A DNA stretch of 64,000 bases from Mangrovimonas sp. TPBH4 (GTDB taxonomy: Bacteria > Bacteroidota > Bacteroidia > Flavobacteriales > Flavobacteriaceae): positions 62,001 to 126,000 of the forward strand of contig NZ_LBIO01000037.1 of assembly GCF_001280505.1 (NCBI RefSeq). The letters are read 5' to 3'. The notes below the pieces were generated by a model that was not told the origin of the DNA, ran no database searches, and saw nothing but the letters and a program-made list of their open reading frames with translations. Shown here in pieces: positions 48,173-57,226 of this stretch; the stretch's first letter is position 1; every line of letters begins with the position of its first letter. The translations under genes were made by a program, and so were the position numbers.

Positions 48173-49753
48173 ATGAGCATTTTTTTTCGCAAGAAGACCA
48201 TTCTCCCAATACTGCTATTACTGCCGGTATTGGTATGGAGTCAACAAAAGCCAAATATTTTAGTAATATGGGGAGATGATGTGGGTTGGCAAAACGTAAG
48301 TGCCTATGGTATGGGCACCATGGGCTACACCACGCCCAACATTGACAAAATTGGAAATGAAGGGATTAAGTTTACCGACCACTATGCACAGCCTAGCTGT
48401 ACGGCCGGTAGAGCGTCCTTTATCACTGGACAATATCCTATACGAAGTGGAATGACTACCGTAGGTCAACCTGGTGATGTCCTTGGACTTCAAGCAGCTT
48501 CTCCTTGTTTGGCAGAAGTATTGAAAGCCGAAGGTTACGCAACGGGACACTTTGGTAAAAACCACTTAGGCGACCGTAACGAACACTTGCCAACAGCCCA
48601 TGGCTTTGATGAATTTTATGGCAACCTGTATCACTTGAATACTCAAGAAGAATCTGAACAGCGCGATTACCAAAACTTCGCCAAAGCCTATTCTGGTAAT
48701 TTGGAAGACTATGAAAAGAAATTTGGAACCCGTGGGGTAATTCATTCTTGGGCTACCGATAAAATGGACAATACAGATGATCCTCGTTTTGGTAAAGTTG
48801 GCAAACAACGTATTACAGATACCGGACCATTAACCCAAGAGCGCATGAAGAATTTTGATGCTGGGGAAGTGATTCCTAAGGCTGAAGATTTTATGAAACG
48901 TGCCAAAGCCGATGGCAAACCATTTTTTGTGTGGCTGAACACTTCCAGAATGCACCTCTATACCCGTTTAAATGACGAATGGCGCTATGCGGCTGAAAAC
49001 TATACTTCCGAAGCCGATTTATATGGTAGTGGAATGTTACAACACGACCATGATGTAGGTTTGGTTTTAGACTTCTTAAAAGCTAATGGCATGGATCAAA
49101 ACACCATTATTTGGTATTCTACCGATAACGGTCCAGAGCACAATTCATGGCCACATGGAGGGACTACCCCGTTCCGCGGCGAAAAAATGGGAACCACCGA
49201 AGGTGGTGTAAGAGTACCCAGTATGATTATGTGGCCTGGCGTCCTACAACCTGGACAGGTTAAAAATGGGATCCAAGCCCATATGGATATGTTCACCTCC
49301 TTGGCTGCTGCTGCTGGAGTTCCAAATGCTGCCGAACGTTTGATGAAAGAGAAAAAACAATACATCGATGGGGTTAACAACCTGCCGTACTGGAAAGGCC
49401 AAAGTGAAAAATCGGCTAGGGACATGTTCTACTATTACTACGAAAGCAAGCTTAATGCCGTGCGGATGGGCCCTTGGAAATTCCACTTCATCTATAAGGA
49501 AACTTACTATGGAACTGCCGAAGCGAGAACGGCCCCTTTAATTTTCAATTTAAGGATGGACCCCTTTGAAAGCTATGATACCGAAGATGCCTATGGACAC
49601 CTTATGCAAAAGGTTTCTTGGTTGATGGCTCCCATGGGAGAGCAGATGAACGCCCATATCAAAACCTTGATAGACTACCCTCCTGTTCAGGGTGGTAAGA
49701 GTTTTGATATGTCTTCTGTAATGGATAATGTCGTCAAGAAAGGACGTGATTAG
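48173..49753 (+). CDS. Exported S1-family sulfatase, copy 2
   Basis: The 526-residue enzyme is clearly paralogous to copy 1: the same Asp35-Asp36, CTAGR with Cys76/Arg80, FGKNHLG and STDNG (Asp318-Asn319) residues, and nearly identical motif spacing up to residue 150. It differs in a middle insertion (about 160-220) and in the C-terminal part ([34 protein letters not shown]), so substrate range probably differs. Its signal peptide is strikingly like that of the DUF1254 protein encoded just upstream. Role: sulfate-ester hydrolysis outside the cytoplasm. Confidence 0.92.
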   Translation: MSIFFRKKTILPILLLLPVLVWSQQKPNILVIWGDDVGWQNVSAYGMGTMGYTTPNIDKIGNEGIKFTDHYAQPSCTAGRASFITGQYPIRSGMTTVGQPGDVLGLQAASPCLAEVLKAEGYATGHFGKNHLGDRNEHLPTAHGFDEFYGNLYHLNTQEESEQRDYQNFAKAYSGNLEDYEKKFGTRGVIHSWATDKMDNTDDPRFGKVGKQRITDTGPLTQERMKNFDAGEVIPKAEDFMKRAKADGKPFFVWLNTSRMHLYTRLNDEWRYAAENYTSEADLYGSGMLQHDHDVGLVLDFLKANGMDQNTIIWYSTDNGPEHNSWPHGGTTPFRGEKMGTTEGGVRVPSMIMWPGVLQPGQVKNGIQAHMDMFTSLAAAAGVPNAAERLMKEKKQYIDGVNNLPYWKGQSEKSARDMFYYYYESKLNAVRMGPWKFHFIYKETYYGTAEARTAPLIFNLRMDPFESYDTEDAYGHLMQKVSWLMAPMGEQMNAHIKTLIDYPPVQGGKSFDMSSVMDNVVKKGRD

Positions 49754-49786
49754 TTCTTAGTTAATAAAAACAATGCTAAAACAAAT

Positions 49787-49832
49787 GGCCATGAGGCAAC
49801 CTCCAAAATACACGGAGGTTGCCTTCAAGGCC
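49787..49832 (+). terminator. Strong hairpin after the second sulfatase
   Basis: An 11-base stem AGGCAACCTCC/GGAGGTTGCCT (49794-49824, 9-base loop), extended by a GGCC pair, sits between sulfatase 2 and the barrel genes. No U-run follows, so it may be an attenuator or RNA-stability element rather than a full terminator. Confidence 0.5.
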
Positions 49833-49848
49833 AAAAACACTAAACTTT

Positions 49849-50667
49849 ATGAAGCAGTTTTATAAAATAGGATATCTCATACTATTGTTATTGTCAATAA
49901 GTGTCAATGCACAGGAAGCCGAAGCACCCGTTTCTACAGGCGGCCCTTCAGCTGAAGATTTGGCCAAACAATTGGCCAATCCCGTTGCTAATCTTATTAG
50001 CGTGCCTTTTCAAAATAATTTCGAATTCAATGTGGGCCCCAATGAGGGCTTTCGTTACAATTTGAACATTCAACCCGTACTGCCATTCACTTTAAATGAA
50101 GATTGGAACCTGATTAGTAGAACCATCGTGCCCTTTATTACACAAACAGATGTGTTTTATGACGGGAGCTCAGCCCACGGGGTTGGCGACATTGCGCAAA
50201 GCTTTTTCTTTTCTCCCAAGGCCCCAACCAAAGGAGGTCTTATTTGGGGAGCTGGCCCTATTTTTCTGTTGAATACTGCCATGGAAGATGCTTTCGGACT
50301 CAATACTTGGGCTGTTGGCCCCAGTGCCGTAGTGTTAAAATTAAACGGACAGCTTACCTATGGTGCCCTAGTCAACCATATGTGGTCCTACGCAGGAAAG
50401 GGAGATGACGTTAGCGCCTCTTTTTTTCAGCCATTTTTCACCTATGCTACGCCCAACGGAGCTTCCTATACCATAGCCTCCGAAAACACCCAGAGCTGGC
50501 ACAACAAAATCTTTGGTGGGTTTATAGGCGTCTATTATGCCAAAGTGATACAAATATCCAAGCAAACAGTGCAACTAGGTGGAGGACCAAAAGTTTACTA
50601 CGGTAATAATCCATTGAATCCTAGTTTTGGTTTTAGACTAAATGTCATTTTACTGTTTCCCAAATAA
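49849..50667 (+). CDS. Outer-membrane barrel-like protein ('neuromedin U'-annotated family)
   Basis: The 272-residue product from the ATG at 49849 has a signal peptide (IGYLILLLLSISVNAQ) and then NPVANLISVPFQNNFEFNVGPNEGFRYNLNIQPV-type sequence (about 45-80), recognisable as a family often misnamed neuromedin U or called a transporter. Alternating strands and a C-terminal PSFGFRLNVILLF fit a barrel. The open frame starts ten codons earlier, but the ATG gives a normal signal. It is the first of three barrel genes after the sulfatases. Confidence 0.78.
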   Translation: MKQFYKIGYLILLLLSISVNAQEAEAPVSTGGPSAEDLAKQLANPVANLISVPFQNNFEFNVGPNEGFRYNLNIQPVLPFTLNEDWNLISRTIVPFITQTDVFYDGSSAHGVGDIAQSFFFSPKAPTKGGLIWGAGPIFLLNTAMEDAFGLNTWAVGPSAVVLKLNGQLTYGALVNHMWSYAGKGDDVSASFFQPFFTYATPNGASYTIASENTQSWHNKIFGGFIGVYYAKVIQISKQTVQLGGGPKVYYGNNPLNPSFGFRLNVILLFPK

Positions 50668-50679
50668 TTCAAAATCCTA

Positions 50680-51567
50680 ATGAAACAGACCCTTACATAT
50701 CTTGTCATTTTCTTAATGTTTGGGTCTTTATATGCGCAAGAGGAACCAGATTTGATGGGTCTGGACAGTACCGTCGATGCGCCTGAACAAGCGTTATACA
50801 CAGACCAAAGTGTTGCATATCCAGATTGGAGACTGAAACGATTCAAGATTTCGGCTGGCCTGTTTTTTCCATGGAACGATACCGAAGTTAGGGTTGGCAG
50901 CACCAATTTCGATGACTTTGGAACTACTATTAATTTGGAAGACGACCTCGGTTTTGAGAAAACCACCTTTTCCTTTTTTGCAAATGCCGAATGGCGTATT
51001 TCCAGACGCTCACGCCTGGCCTTGGATTTTTTCTATTTAAACAGAAAATCGACCTATACCCTAGAAGAAGAAATAGAATTTGGTGACAACGTATACCCCG
51101 TAGATGCCAATTTGGAAGCCTATTTCAACATGAATATCTACAGGCTCTATTACAGCTATACCATCTTTGCAAAACCCAAATATGAGATTGGCGCCTTGAT
51201 TGGTGCCCATGTATTGTTTACCGATGTGGGTATTAAAGCAGATTCTGGAAATGTAGAAGCTGAACTCAATGACAGTTTTGATTTTATTGCACCCGTCCCC
51301 GATATTGGGGTTTGGTTTGACATCCTGTTGTCCCAACGCTTTTCATTATATACCAATATTAATTATCTAGGACTGACCATTGATAATATCAAGGGCCGCA
51401 TTTTCAGTTCCAATGCTACATTGGCCTACCAACTATACAAGGGATTGAGCCTGAAAGCTGGTTTTACAAGTTTGGACATCAAGGTGGAGACCACCCGAAA
51501 ACATTTGGATGGCTATTTTAAATGGGGCTATAACGGACCAACCTTTACGGTCAATTATGCGTTTTAG
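50680..51567 (+). CDS. Predicted outer-membrane beta-barrel protein
   Basis: The 295-residue protein has a signal peptide (TYLVIFLMFGSLYAQ) and repeated strands with aromatic ends (for example SRLALDFFYLNRKSTYTL, NINYLGLTIDNIKGRIF), ending in TVNYAF with C-terminal Phe, as for outer-membrane barrels of the OmpW/OmpA type. It lies 12 bases after the previous gene and 26 bases before the porin gene. Specific function unknown. Confidence 0.75.
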   Translation: MKQTLTYLVIFLMFGSLYAQEEPDLMGLDSTVDAPEQALYTDQSVAYPDWRLKRFKISAGLFFPWNDTEVRVGSTNFDDFGTTINLEDDLGFEKTTFSFFANAEWRISRRSRLALDFFYLNRKSTYTLEEEIEFGDNVYPVDANLEAYFNMNIYRLYYSYTIFAKPKYEIGALIGAHVLFTDVGIKADSGNVEAELNDSFDFIAPVPDIGVWFDILLSQRFSLYTNINYLGLTIDNIKGRIFSSNATLAYQLYKGLSLKAGFTSLDIKVETTRKHLDGYFKWGYNGPTFTVNYAF

Positions 51568-51593
51568 CAAGTCAGCTAATTTCTAATATAAAA

Positions 51594-52862
51594 ATGAAAG
51601 CTAAAAGAATAATGAAGAGCTACCTAATCATAAAATTAAGCCAACAAGTGGAACAATATGGTTATATCCACCTCTTCATAATTCTATGTCTTCTCTTCAA
51701 TCACTCCAACACCTATGCACAAGAAGAAAAAGCCGAAGATTCCCTCCCCAAATGGAACATCGGGTACAGCAGTAAAGGATTTGAATTGAAATCCAGCGAC
51801 GACCTCTACAAGCTACAAATACAAAGCAGATTACAGTTCAGATTTGCGACACCAGACGACCAAGACCCCATCACCTTTGATGATTATGATGAAGAAGGTA
51901 CACACCTATTTAAAATTAATCGTGCTAGATTAAAAGTGGGTGGTAATGCCTACAGAACTTGGTTAAAATATTATTGGGAATACGACATGGTAAACTCCAA
52001 CCTTTTAGACTTTAGGGTCATGGTTGAAAAGTGGAAATGGCTTAGTTTGAAGTTTGGGCAATGGAAATTAGAATATTCTCGTGAACGACGCATTAGTAGT
52101 GGTGAACAACAATTGGTAGACCGCTCCATCATTAACCGCCCCTTTACGGTAGATCGTCAACAAGGAGTTGAACTCTATGGGCGCTTGGATGGAAAATCAC
52201 TTTTGGATTTCAGTTATTGGGTAGCAGTGCTTACCGGTACAGGAAGAGGACACAGTACCAATGATGATGCACATTTCATGTACTTTGGAAGATTGCAATG
52301 GAATCCGCTGGGTGAAGATATGGGCTTTAAAAGTAGTGATTTGGACTTCCATACCAAACCTGCGGCCATCATAGCCATTGCCGGTGTTACCAATAGAAGC
52401 CCCTACACCCGATTTTCCTCTTCTGGAGGAGGAGAGCTCCCCGGTTTTGAAGATGCTGAAAACGGCCAATATAGAGTGGAACAATACAATATAGAGACTG
52501 CCTTTGTCTACAAGGGTTTTACATGGCAAAGTGAATGGCACCACAAAAAAATTAAAGATATGTACAACGATGAACCCAATAGACTTTTGAGTGGGTTCTA
52601 TGTTCAGGCAGGATATTTTCCCCAAGGGAGTATTTCATGGTGGCCAAAACCACTAGAGATAGCGACACGGTATTCTACATATCACCCAGATTCGGTATTG
52701 GATCAAGATCATCAGGATGAGTTCTCTTGGGCCCTCAATTGGTTCTTCAGAGGTCATAAAAACAAGTTAACGGCAGAAGTCAGTCATTTTGACTACGAAC
52801 GATTTGACCAACAAATTGATAAAAAATGGCGATTTAGAGTTCAATGGGAGGTTTCTTTCTAA
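51594..52862 (+). CDS. Phosphate-selective porin O/P family protein
   Basis: The 422-residue protein has a signal segment (about 25-43, IHLFIILCLLFNHSNTYAQ), then OprP/OprO-type sequence: LQIQSRLQFRFATPDDQD, FKINRARLKVGGNAYRTWLKYYWEYDM, LKFGQWKLEYSRERRISSGEQQLVDRS and a C-terminal strand RVQWEVSF with Phe. OprP porins pass phosphate and polyphosphate. With a HAD phosphatase and sulfatases upstream, it may take up an anion released by them (inference). A second possible start is Met7. Last gene of the run. Confidence 0.85.
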   Translation: MKAKRIMKSYLIIKLSQQVEQYGYIHLFIILCLLFNHSNTYAQEEKAEDSLPKWNIGYSSKGFELKSSDDLYKLQIQSRLQFRFATPDDQDPITFDDYDEEGTHLFKINRARLKVGGNAYRTWLKYYWEYDMVNSNLLDFRVMVEKWKWLSLKFGQWKLEYSRERRISSGEQQLVDRSIINRPFTVDRQQGVELYGRLDGKSLLDFSYWVAVLTGTGRGHSTNDDAHFMYFGRLQWNPLGEDMGFKSSDLDFHTKPAAIIAIAGVTNRSPYTRFSSSGGGELPGFEDAENGQYRVEQYNIETAFVYKGFTWQSEWHHKKIKDMYNDEPNRLLSGFYVQAGYFPQGSISWWPKPLEIATRYSTYHPDSVLDQDHQDEFSWALNWFFRGHKNKLTAEVSHFDYERFDQQIDKKWRFRVQWEVSF

Positions 52863-52926
52863 TAAAACCGCTATGTACTTAAAAGTTTGACCTTAGACTC
52901 AAAGCCGTTTCATTGGCTTAATTTCG

Positions 52927-52982
52927 CCACGAATACACAAATATTTATATCTTTTAATAGTATTACATTCGTGAATTTGTGG
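52927..52982. repeat. Imperfect inverted repeat, dispersed-repeat-like
   Basis: CCACGAATACACAAAT and ATTCGTGAATTTGTGG are reverse complements except for three positions, with a 24-base A/T spacer. It lies in a 210-base gap after the porin gene. It is the shape of a small intergenic palindromic repeat; other copies can only be seen in the whole genome. Confidence 0.4.
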
Positions 52983-53072
52983 TCTCGCAGCATTTTCAGA
53001 AGCTAAAGCGAGATATACTAAAGCTCATAATTCAACCTATTTTTTAGACGAATATATTGAACAACAACGCTG

Positions 53073-53705
53073 TCAGAATTTCAAACCGTATACAAACCCC
53101 AGACCAAAAATATCATACACATCTTTGTATATATAATTGAAACCTACCGAGAGTTCCCAATTATGTTTTTCCAAAAGTATAAACTCCGAACCTAAACGGA
53201 CAATCCCCAAGGTTTCATGGGCATCGGTTTCTAAACCACCTCCCAAAGACACCGTCAATCTAGGCAAGGCTTCCCAAGTACCAGCCAAAGATAATACGGT
53301 AGCATTTTCACGCTCTAGGAAGTCTCCTTCACTATTTTCAACATGTAAATTCACAATTTCCACATCATTATAAGTACCAATAGCCCATCGCTCAGAAATC
53401 CAATACTCATAGGAAAACCCAAAGGTTGGCGCTATGATGACTTCCTTTTCTCCGGTATCAATATCCCGTCCTTCAGGAATCCAAGAATAGCCTGCATAAA
53501 ATGCCAATTTGTTACGGCGAAATTCCTCCTCTTCCTCTAGCTCCATTTCAACCTCAACTTCCATAGTTTCCTCAGTTTCTTGGGCCAAAGTAGGAATTGC
53601 CAAAAGTAACATACTGAACATCCATATGCTTCTTATAATTCCAAATCGTAATGCTGTGTCCATAAGTGCCTCGATTTTAAAAGTTAAACTGCTCATTATT
53701 AACAT
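53073..53705 (-). CDS. Predicted outer-membrane beta-barrel protein
   Basis: The 210-residue frame holds a hydrophobic signal segment (SIWMFSMLLLAIPTLAQ, about 26-42), an acidic Glu-rich stretch (MEVEVEMELEEEEEF) and then barrel-like strands (LAFYAGYSWIPEGRD, FGFSYEYWISERWAIG, GLGFVYGLKF) with C-terminal Phe. Internal starts at Met15 (53663) or later give a more usual signal peptide. It converges with the porin gene; no operon partner. Function unknown. Confidence 0.65.
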   Translation of the reverse strand: MLIMSSLTFKIEALMDTALRFGIIRSIWMFSMLLLAIPTLAQETEETMEVEVEMELEEEEEFRRNKLAFYAGYSWIPEGRDIDTGEKEVIIAPTFGFSYEYWISERWAIGTYNDVEIVNLHVENSEGDFLERENATVLSLAGTWEALPRLTVSLGGGLETDAHETLGIVRLGSEFILLEKHNWELSVGFNYIYKDVYDIFGLGFVYGLKF

Positions 53706-53773
53706 TTAAAGTTACAGAATTTAATTTACTAACAAACACTTTTTCAGCAGCTTATGACTTTTCCCCATAAAAA

Positions 53774-53802
53774 AACCCTGTCCGAATAAAAGGGACAGGG
53801 TT
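53774..53802 (-). terminator. Terminator of valS
   Basis: AACCCTGTCC pairs with GGACAGGGTT around a nine-base loop, with an A-run (53769-53775) that reads as U-run on the minus strand, 39 bases after the valS stop. Confidence 0.85.
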
Positions 53803-53840
53803 AAAGCACTATATATGATTTATAGGAATTCTACATGTTC

Positions 53841-56477
53841 CTATTGTAAACTCGCTAGACTGGCTTTTAAAGTTTCAATCTTTGCCAAAGCATCGGCTTC
53901 CTTCTTCTTTTCTGAAGCCACTACCTGTTCAGGCGCATTGCTTACAAAACGCTCGTTGGATAGTTTTTTCTGAACCGATCTCAAGAACCCTTCAGTATAG
54001 CTTAGCTCGTCGGTCAACTTTTTAATTTCAGCATCTACATCTATACTTCCTGCCATTGGCACAAAGTATTCGTTGGATTTCACTCGAAACGTCAAGGCAC
54101 CTTCTACAGCTTCCTTCACATATTCAATTGCCTCCAAATTCCCTAACTTTTGAATGATAGCATCGAAGGTTGTGCTGGTGTTTCCGTTGTTGATTACAGA
54201 AAAACCAATGGCATCTTTAAAGGCGATGTTCTTTTCTTTTCTGATGTTTCTAATTCCCGAAACCACTTCCGAAGCAAAATCAAACTCAGCAATCAATGTC
54301 TCGTTTACCGGTTTAGCTTCTGGCCATTTTGCTACAATTAAAGCCTCTTCTGGAGTACGCTCTGCAATATAATGCCAGATATCTTCCGTTAAAAATGGCA
54401 TGAATGGATGCAAAATCTTCAAGTTATCTTCAAATGCAGCGATTAATGCCTTATAAGTTGCAGCATCTACTGGCTTTTGATATGCAGGCTTCACGATTTC
54501 CAATAACCAACCAGAGAAATCATCCATGATTAATTTGTAAATCGCCATCAAGGCATCGCTTAAACGATACTTGCTAAAGTGATCTTCAATTTCAGTTAAG
54601 GCTTTTTGGAACTTAGAGGCATACCAGTCTAAAGCAATTTTGCTTGATTCCGGCTGAGGAATGCTTTCATCAATGTCCCATCCATCAATTAAACGGTAGG
54701 CATTCCAGATTTTGTTCCCGAATCCTTTTCCTTGCTGACACAAAGCTTCGTCGAACAATAAATCGTTACCAGCAGCACTACTCAACAATAATCCCACACG
54801 AACACCGTCGGCACTGTACTCTTCAATCAGTTTTAAGGCATCTGGAGAGTTCCCTAAAGATTTACTCATTTTACGACGTTGCTTATCGCGAACAAGTCCA
54901 GTTAAGTACACGTTGTTGAATGGTCGTTCACCTTTATATTCGTAGCCGGCAATAATCATTCTCGCTACCCAGAAGAATAAAATATCCGGCCCAGTAACCA
55001 AATCATTTGTTGGGTAATAGTATTTTATGTCCTCGTTTTCAGGATTGCGAATACCGTCGAATACACTCATTGGCCACAACCAAGAAGAGAACCAAGTATC
55101 TAAAGCATCCGTTTCCTGACGTAGATCTTCAGCTTTTAAATTAGCTTTTCCTGTTTTTTCAACAGCTAATTTTAGCGCGTCTTCAGCGGTTTCGGCAACT
55201 ACAAAATCCTCTTTTCCGTCACCGTAGTAATAGGCAGGAATTTGTTGTCCCCACAACAACTGGCGCGAAATATTCCAATCGCGGATGTTTTCCATCCAGT
55301 GGCGATAGGTATTTTCGAATTTCTTTGGGAATAATTGAATATCGTTATCTTCACCCAAAACCGCTTCGATAGCTGGTTTCACCAATTCTTCCATTTTCAA
55401 AAACCACTGATCGCTTAAACGAGGCTCGATAACGGCTTTAGTACGTTCTGAAGTTCCTACTTTATTTACGTGAACTTCTGTTTTTACCAAGGCTCCGGTT
55501 TCTTCCAATTCTTTGGTAATGGCCTTACGCACTACAAAACGATCTTGACCTTCGAAATGCAATCCATAACTATTAAGTGTTGCATCTTCATTGAAGATAT
55601 CAACTACTTCTAAATTATGCTTATCACCTAACACCTTATCGTTTTCATCGTGTGCAGGCGTTACTTTTAAACATCCGGTACCAAATTCAACATCTACATA
55701 GTCATCTTCAATAATTGGAATCACACGACCACAAATAGGAACAATGGCCTTTTTACCTTTAAGGTGTGTAAAACGCTCATCTGCTGGATTGATACAGATG
55801 GCAGTATCTCCAAAAATAGTTTCGGGACGCGTGGTTGCAATGGTTAAAGTATCCTCGCTACCTTCAATTTTATAGTTTAAGTAATACAGATTCCCTTGTT
55901 TTTCTTCGTAGATTACCTCTTCATCAGACAAGGTTGTTTTTGCTTCCGGATCCCAGTTTACCATACGATAACCACGGTAGATCATGCTTTTATTGTACAA
56001 ATCAACAAACACCTTTATTACGGCTTCAGACATGTCGTCATCCATCGTAAACTTGGTTCTGTCCCAATCGCAGGAACATCCTAACTTTTTAAGCTGCTCC
56101 AAGATCACACCACCATATTCATGCGTCCAATCCCAGGCATGCTTTAAAAACTCCTCGCGAGACAAATCGTTTTTATCTATCCCCTGCTCTTTCAACTTGG
56201 CCACAACTTTTGCCTCGGTAGCAATAGACGCATGGTCGGTACCCGGTACCCAACACGCATTTTTACCTTGTAAACGCGCACGACGGATTAAAACATCTTG
56301 AATCGTGTTGTTCAGCATATGCCCCATGTGCAAAACCCCTGTTACGTTTGGCGGCGGAATTACAATGGTGTAAGGTTCTCTTTCATCGGGCTCTGAATGA
56401 AAATAGTTGTGTTTCATCCAGTAATCGTACCACTTTTGCTCTACCTCTGTGGCTACATATTGTGTTGGAATTGCCAT
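53841..56477 (-). CDS. valS: Valine--tRNA ligase
   Basis: The 878-residue class I synthetase charges tRNA-Val. The HIGH-type motif appears as HMGH (50-53) after PPPNVTGVL, the KMSKS motif is at 536-540, the CP1 editing domain covers about 190-350 with [10 protein letters not shown], and an anticodon-binding part (about 600-750) is followed by a C-terminal coiled coil (about 815-878). Length is normal for ValRS. It is alone on the minus strand. Confidence 0.98.
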   Translation of the reverse strand: MAIPTQYVATEVEQKWYDYWMKHNYFHSEPDEREPYTIVIPPPNVTGVLHMGHMLNNTIQDVLIRRARLQGKNACWVPGTDHASIATEAKVVAKLKEQGIDKNDLSREEFLKHAWDWTHEYGGVILEQLKKLGCSCDWDRTKFTMDDDMSEAVIKVFVDLYNKSMIYRGYRMVNWDPEAKTTLSDEEVIYEEKQGNLYYLNYKIEGSEDTLTIATTRPETIFGDTAICINPADERFTHLKGKKAIVPICGRVIPIIEDDYVDVEFGTGCLKVTPAHDENDKVLGDKHNLEVVDIFNEDATLNSYGLHFEGQDRFVVRKAITKELEETGALVKTEVHVNKVGTSERTKAVIEPRLSDQWFLKMEELVKPAIEAVLGEDNDIQLFPKKFENTYRHWMENIRDWNISRQLLWGQQIPAYYYGDGKEDFVVAETAEDALKLAVEKTGKANLKAEDLRQETDALDTWFSSWLWPMSVFDGIRNPENEDIKYYYPTNDLVTGPDILFFWVARMIIAGYEYKGERPFNNVYLTGLVRDKQRRKMSKSLGNSPDALKLIEEYSADGVRVGLLLSSAAGNDLLFDEALCQQGKGFGNKIWNAYRLIDGWDIDESIPQPESSKIALDWYASKFQKALTEIEDHFSKYRLSDALMAIYKLIMDDFSGWLLEIVKPAYQKPVDAATYKALIAAFEDNLKILHPFMPFLTEDIWHYIAERTPEEALIVAKWPEAKPVNETLIAEFDFASEVVSGIRNIRKEKNIAFKDAIGFSVINNGNTSTTFDAIIQKLGNLEAIEYVKEAVEGALTFRVKSNEYFVPMAGSIDVDAEIKKLTDELSYTEGFLRSVQKKLSNERFVSNAPEQVVASEKKKEADALAKIETLKASLASLQ

Positions 56478-56597
56478 ATCCTAAGTATCTTATTTTCTCT
56501 GTTATTTTGACTTCCAAAGGCCTTCACTAAGTATTTTTTTCATTGAAAATCCCTCTTAAAAACATAGCCTTTGGTACTGTTTTTGTGTATGAACTGA

Positions 56598-56605
56598 CAA
56601 AAGTA
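56598..56605 (-). promoter_or_regulatory. -7 box of valS
   Basis: On the minus strand TACTTTTG matches TAnnTTTG exactly, about 120 bases upstream of the ATG. No TTG at the ideal distance. Confidence 0.4.
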
Positions 56606-56700
56606 CTTATATTTCTTTTTTCGTGAAATTATTAGACCAAATAATCCCCTTGTTTTAAGCTTGGTGAGCGTTAACAATAGTGTAATACGTCTAATTAATT

Positions 56701-56730
56701 TTGCTGAATGCCAAAAAGTAAGTAGTTTTG
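56701..56730 (+). promoter_or_regulatory. Promoter of the DUF1573 gene
   Basis: TTG (56701-56703), 19 bases, then TAGTTTTG (56723-56730): both boxes and spacing match the Bacteroidota consensus. The start near 56737 leaves a leader of about 17 bases. Confidence 0.65.
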
Positions 56731-56753
56731 ACTATCAATTTAAATTTTAAGTG

Positions 56754-57179
56754 ATGAAAAATTTAGTACTGATTTTATTCGTAGGCCTTGTAAGCCTTGG
56801 TGCCATGGCACAAGAAAAAGTAGCTAAGATTGAATTTAAGACCACAACTATAGACTACGGAACTATTGAAAAAGGTTCGGACGGTGTACGCGTATTTGAA
56901 TTTACCAATACAGGAAATGCACCTTTGATCATTTCTAACGTGAAGTCCACTTGTGGTTGTACTGTTCCTAAAAAACCAGACGGACCAATTATGCCAGGGG
57001 AAACAGGGGAAATCTCTGTAAAATACGACACCAATAGAGTAAATCCAATTAGAAAAACCATTACAGTAACTTCTAATGCGGACACTCCAACGGTAGCCTT
57101 AAAAATTAAAGGTTTAGTTGTAGACTCTAGCAAAAACAGTGTTCTAGAGAAAAAGGACAAAAGCGTTATGGAACAATAA
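56754..57179 (+). CDS. DUF1573 domain exported protein
   Basis: The 141-residue protein (ATG 56754; a GTG one codon upstream is less likely) has a signal peptide (LVLILFVGLVSLGAMAQ) and an Ig-like DUF1573 domain with FEFTNTGNAPLIISNVKSTCGCT and KYDTNR. The Cys-Gly-Cys motif is a hallmark. The function of this abundant Bacteroidota family is unknown. It is exported and probably periplasmic. Confidence 0.9.
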   Translation: MKNLVLILFVGLVSLGAMAQEKVAKIEFKTTTIDYGTIEKGSDGVRVFEFTNTGNAPLIISNVKSTCGCTVPKKPDGPIMPGETGEISVKYDTNRVNPIRKTITVTSNADTPTVALKIKGLVVDSSKNSVLEKKDKSVMEQ

Positions 57180-57200
57180 AAACGTTACTTTAACAAACTA

Positions 57201-57226
57201 AAAAACTCCCTTATCAGGGAGTTTTT
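57201..57226. terminator. Bidirectional terminator
   Basis: AAAAACTCCCT pairs with AGGGAGTTTTT around a four-base loop, followed by T-run. It separates the converging DUF1573 and aspartyl protease genes. Confidence 0.9.

Noticed and set aside
43975..49753. Polysaccharide utilisation locus
   Set aside because: No SusC/SusD, glycoside hydrolase or lyase lies beside the sulfatases in the window.
56478..56753. T-box or other riboswitch upstream of valS
   Set aside because: No specifier hairpin or antiterminator pattern; T-boxes are not expected in this phylum.
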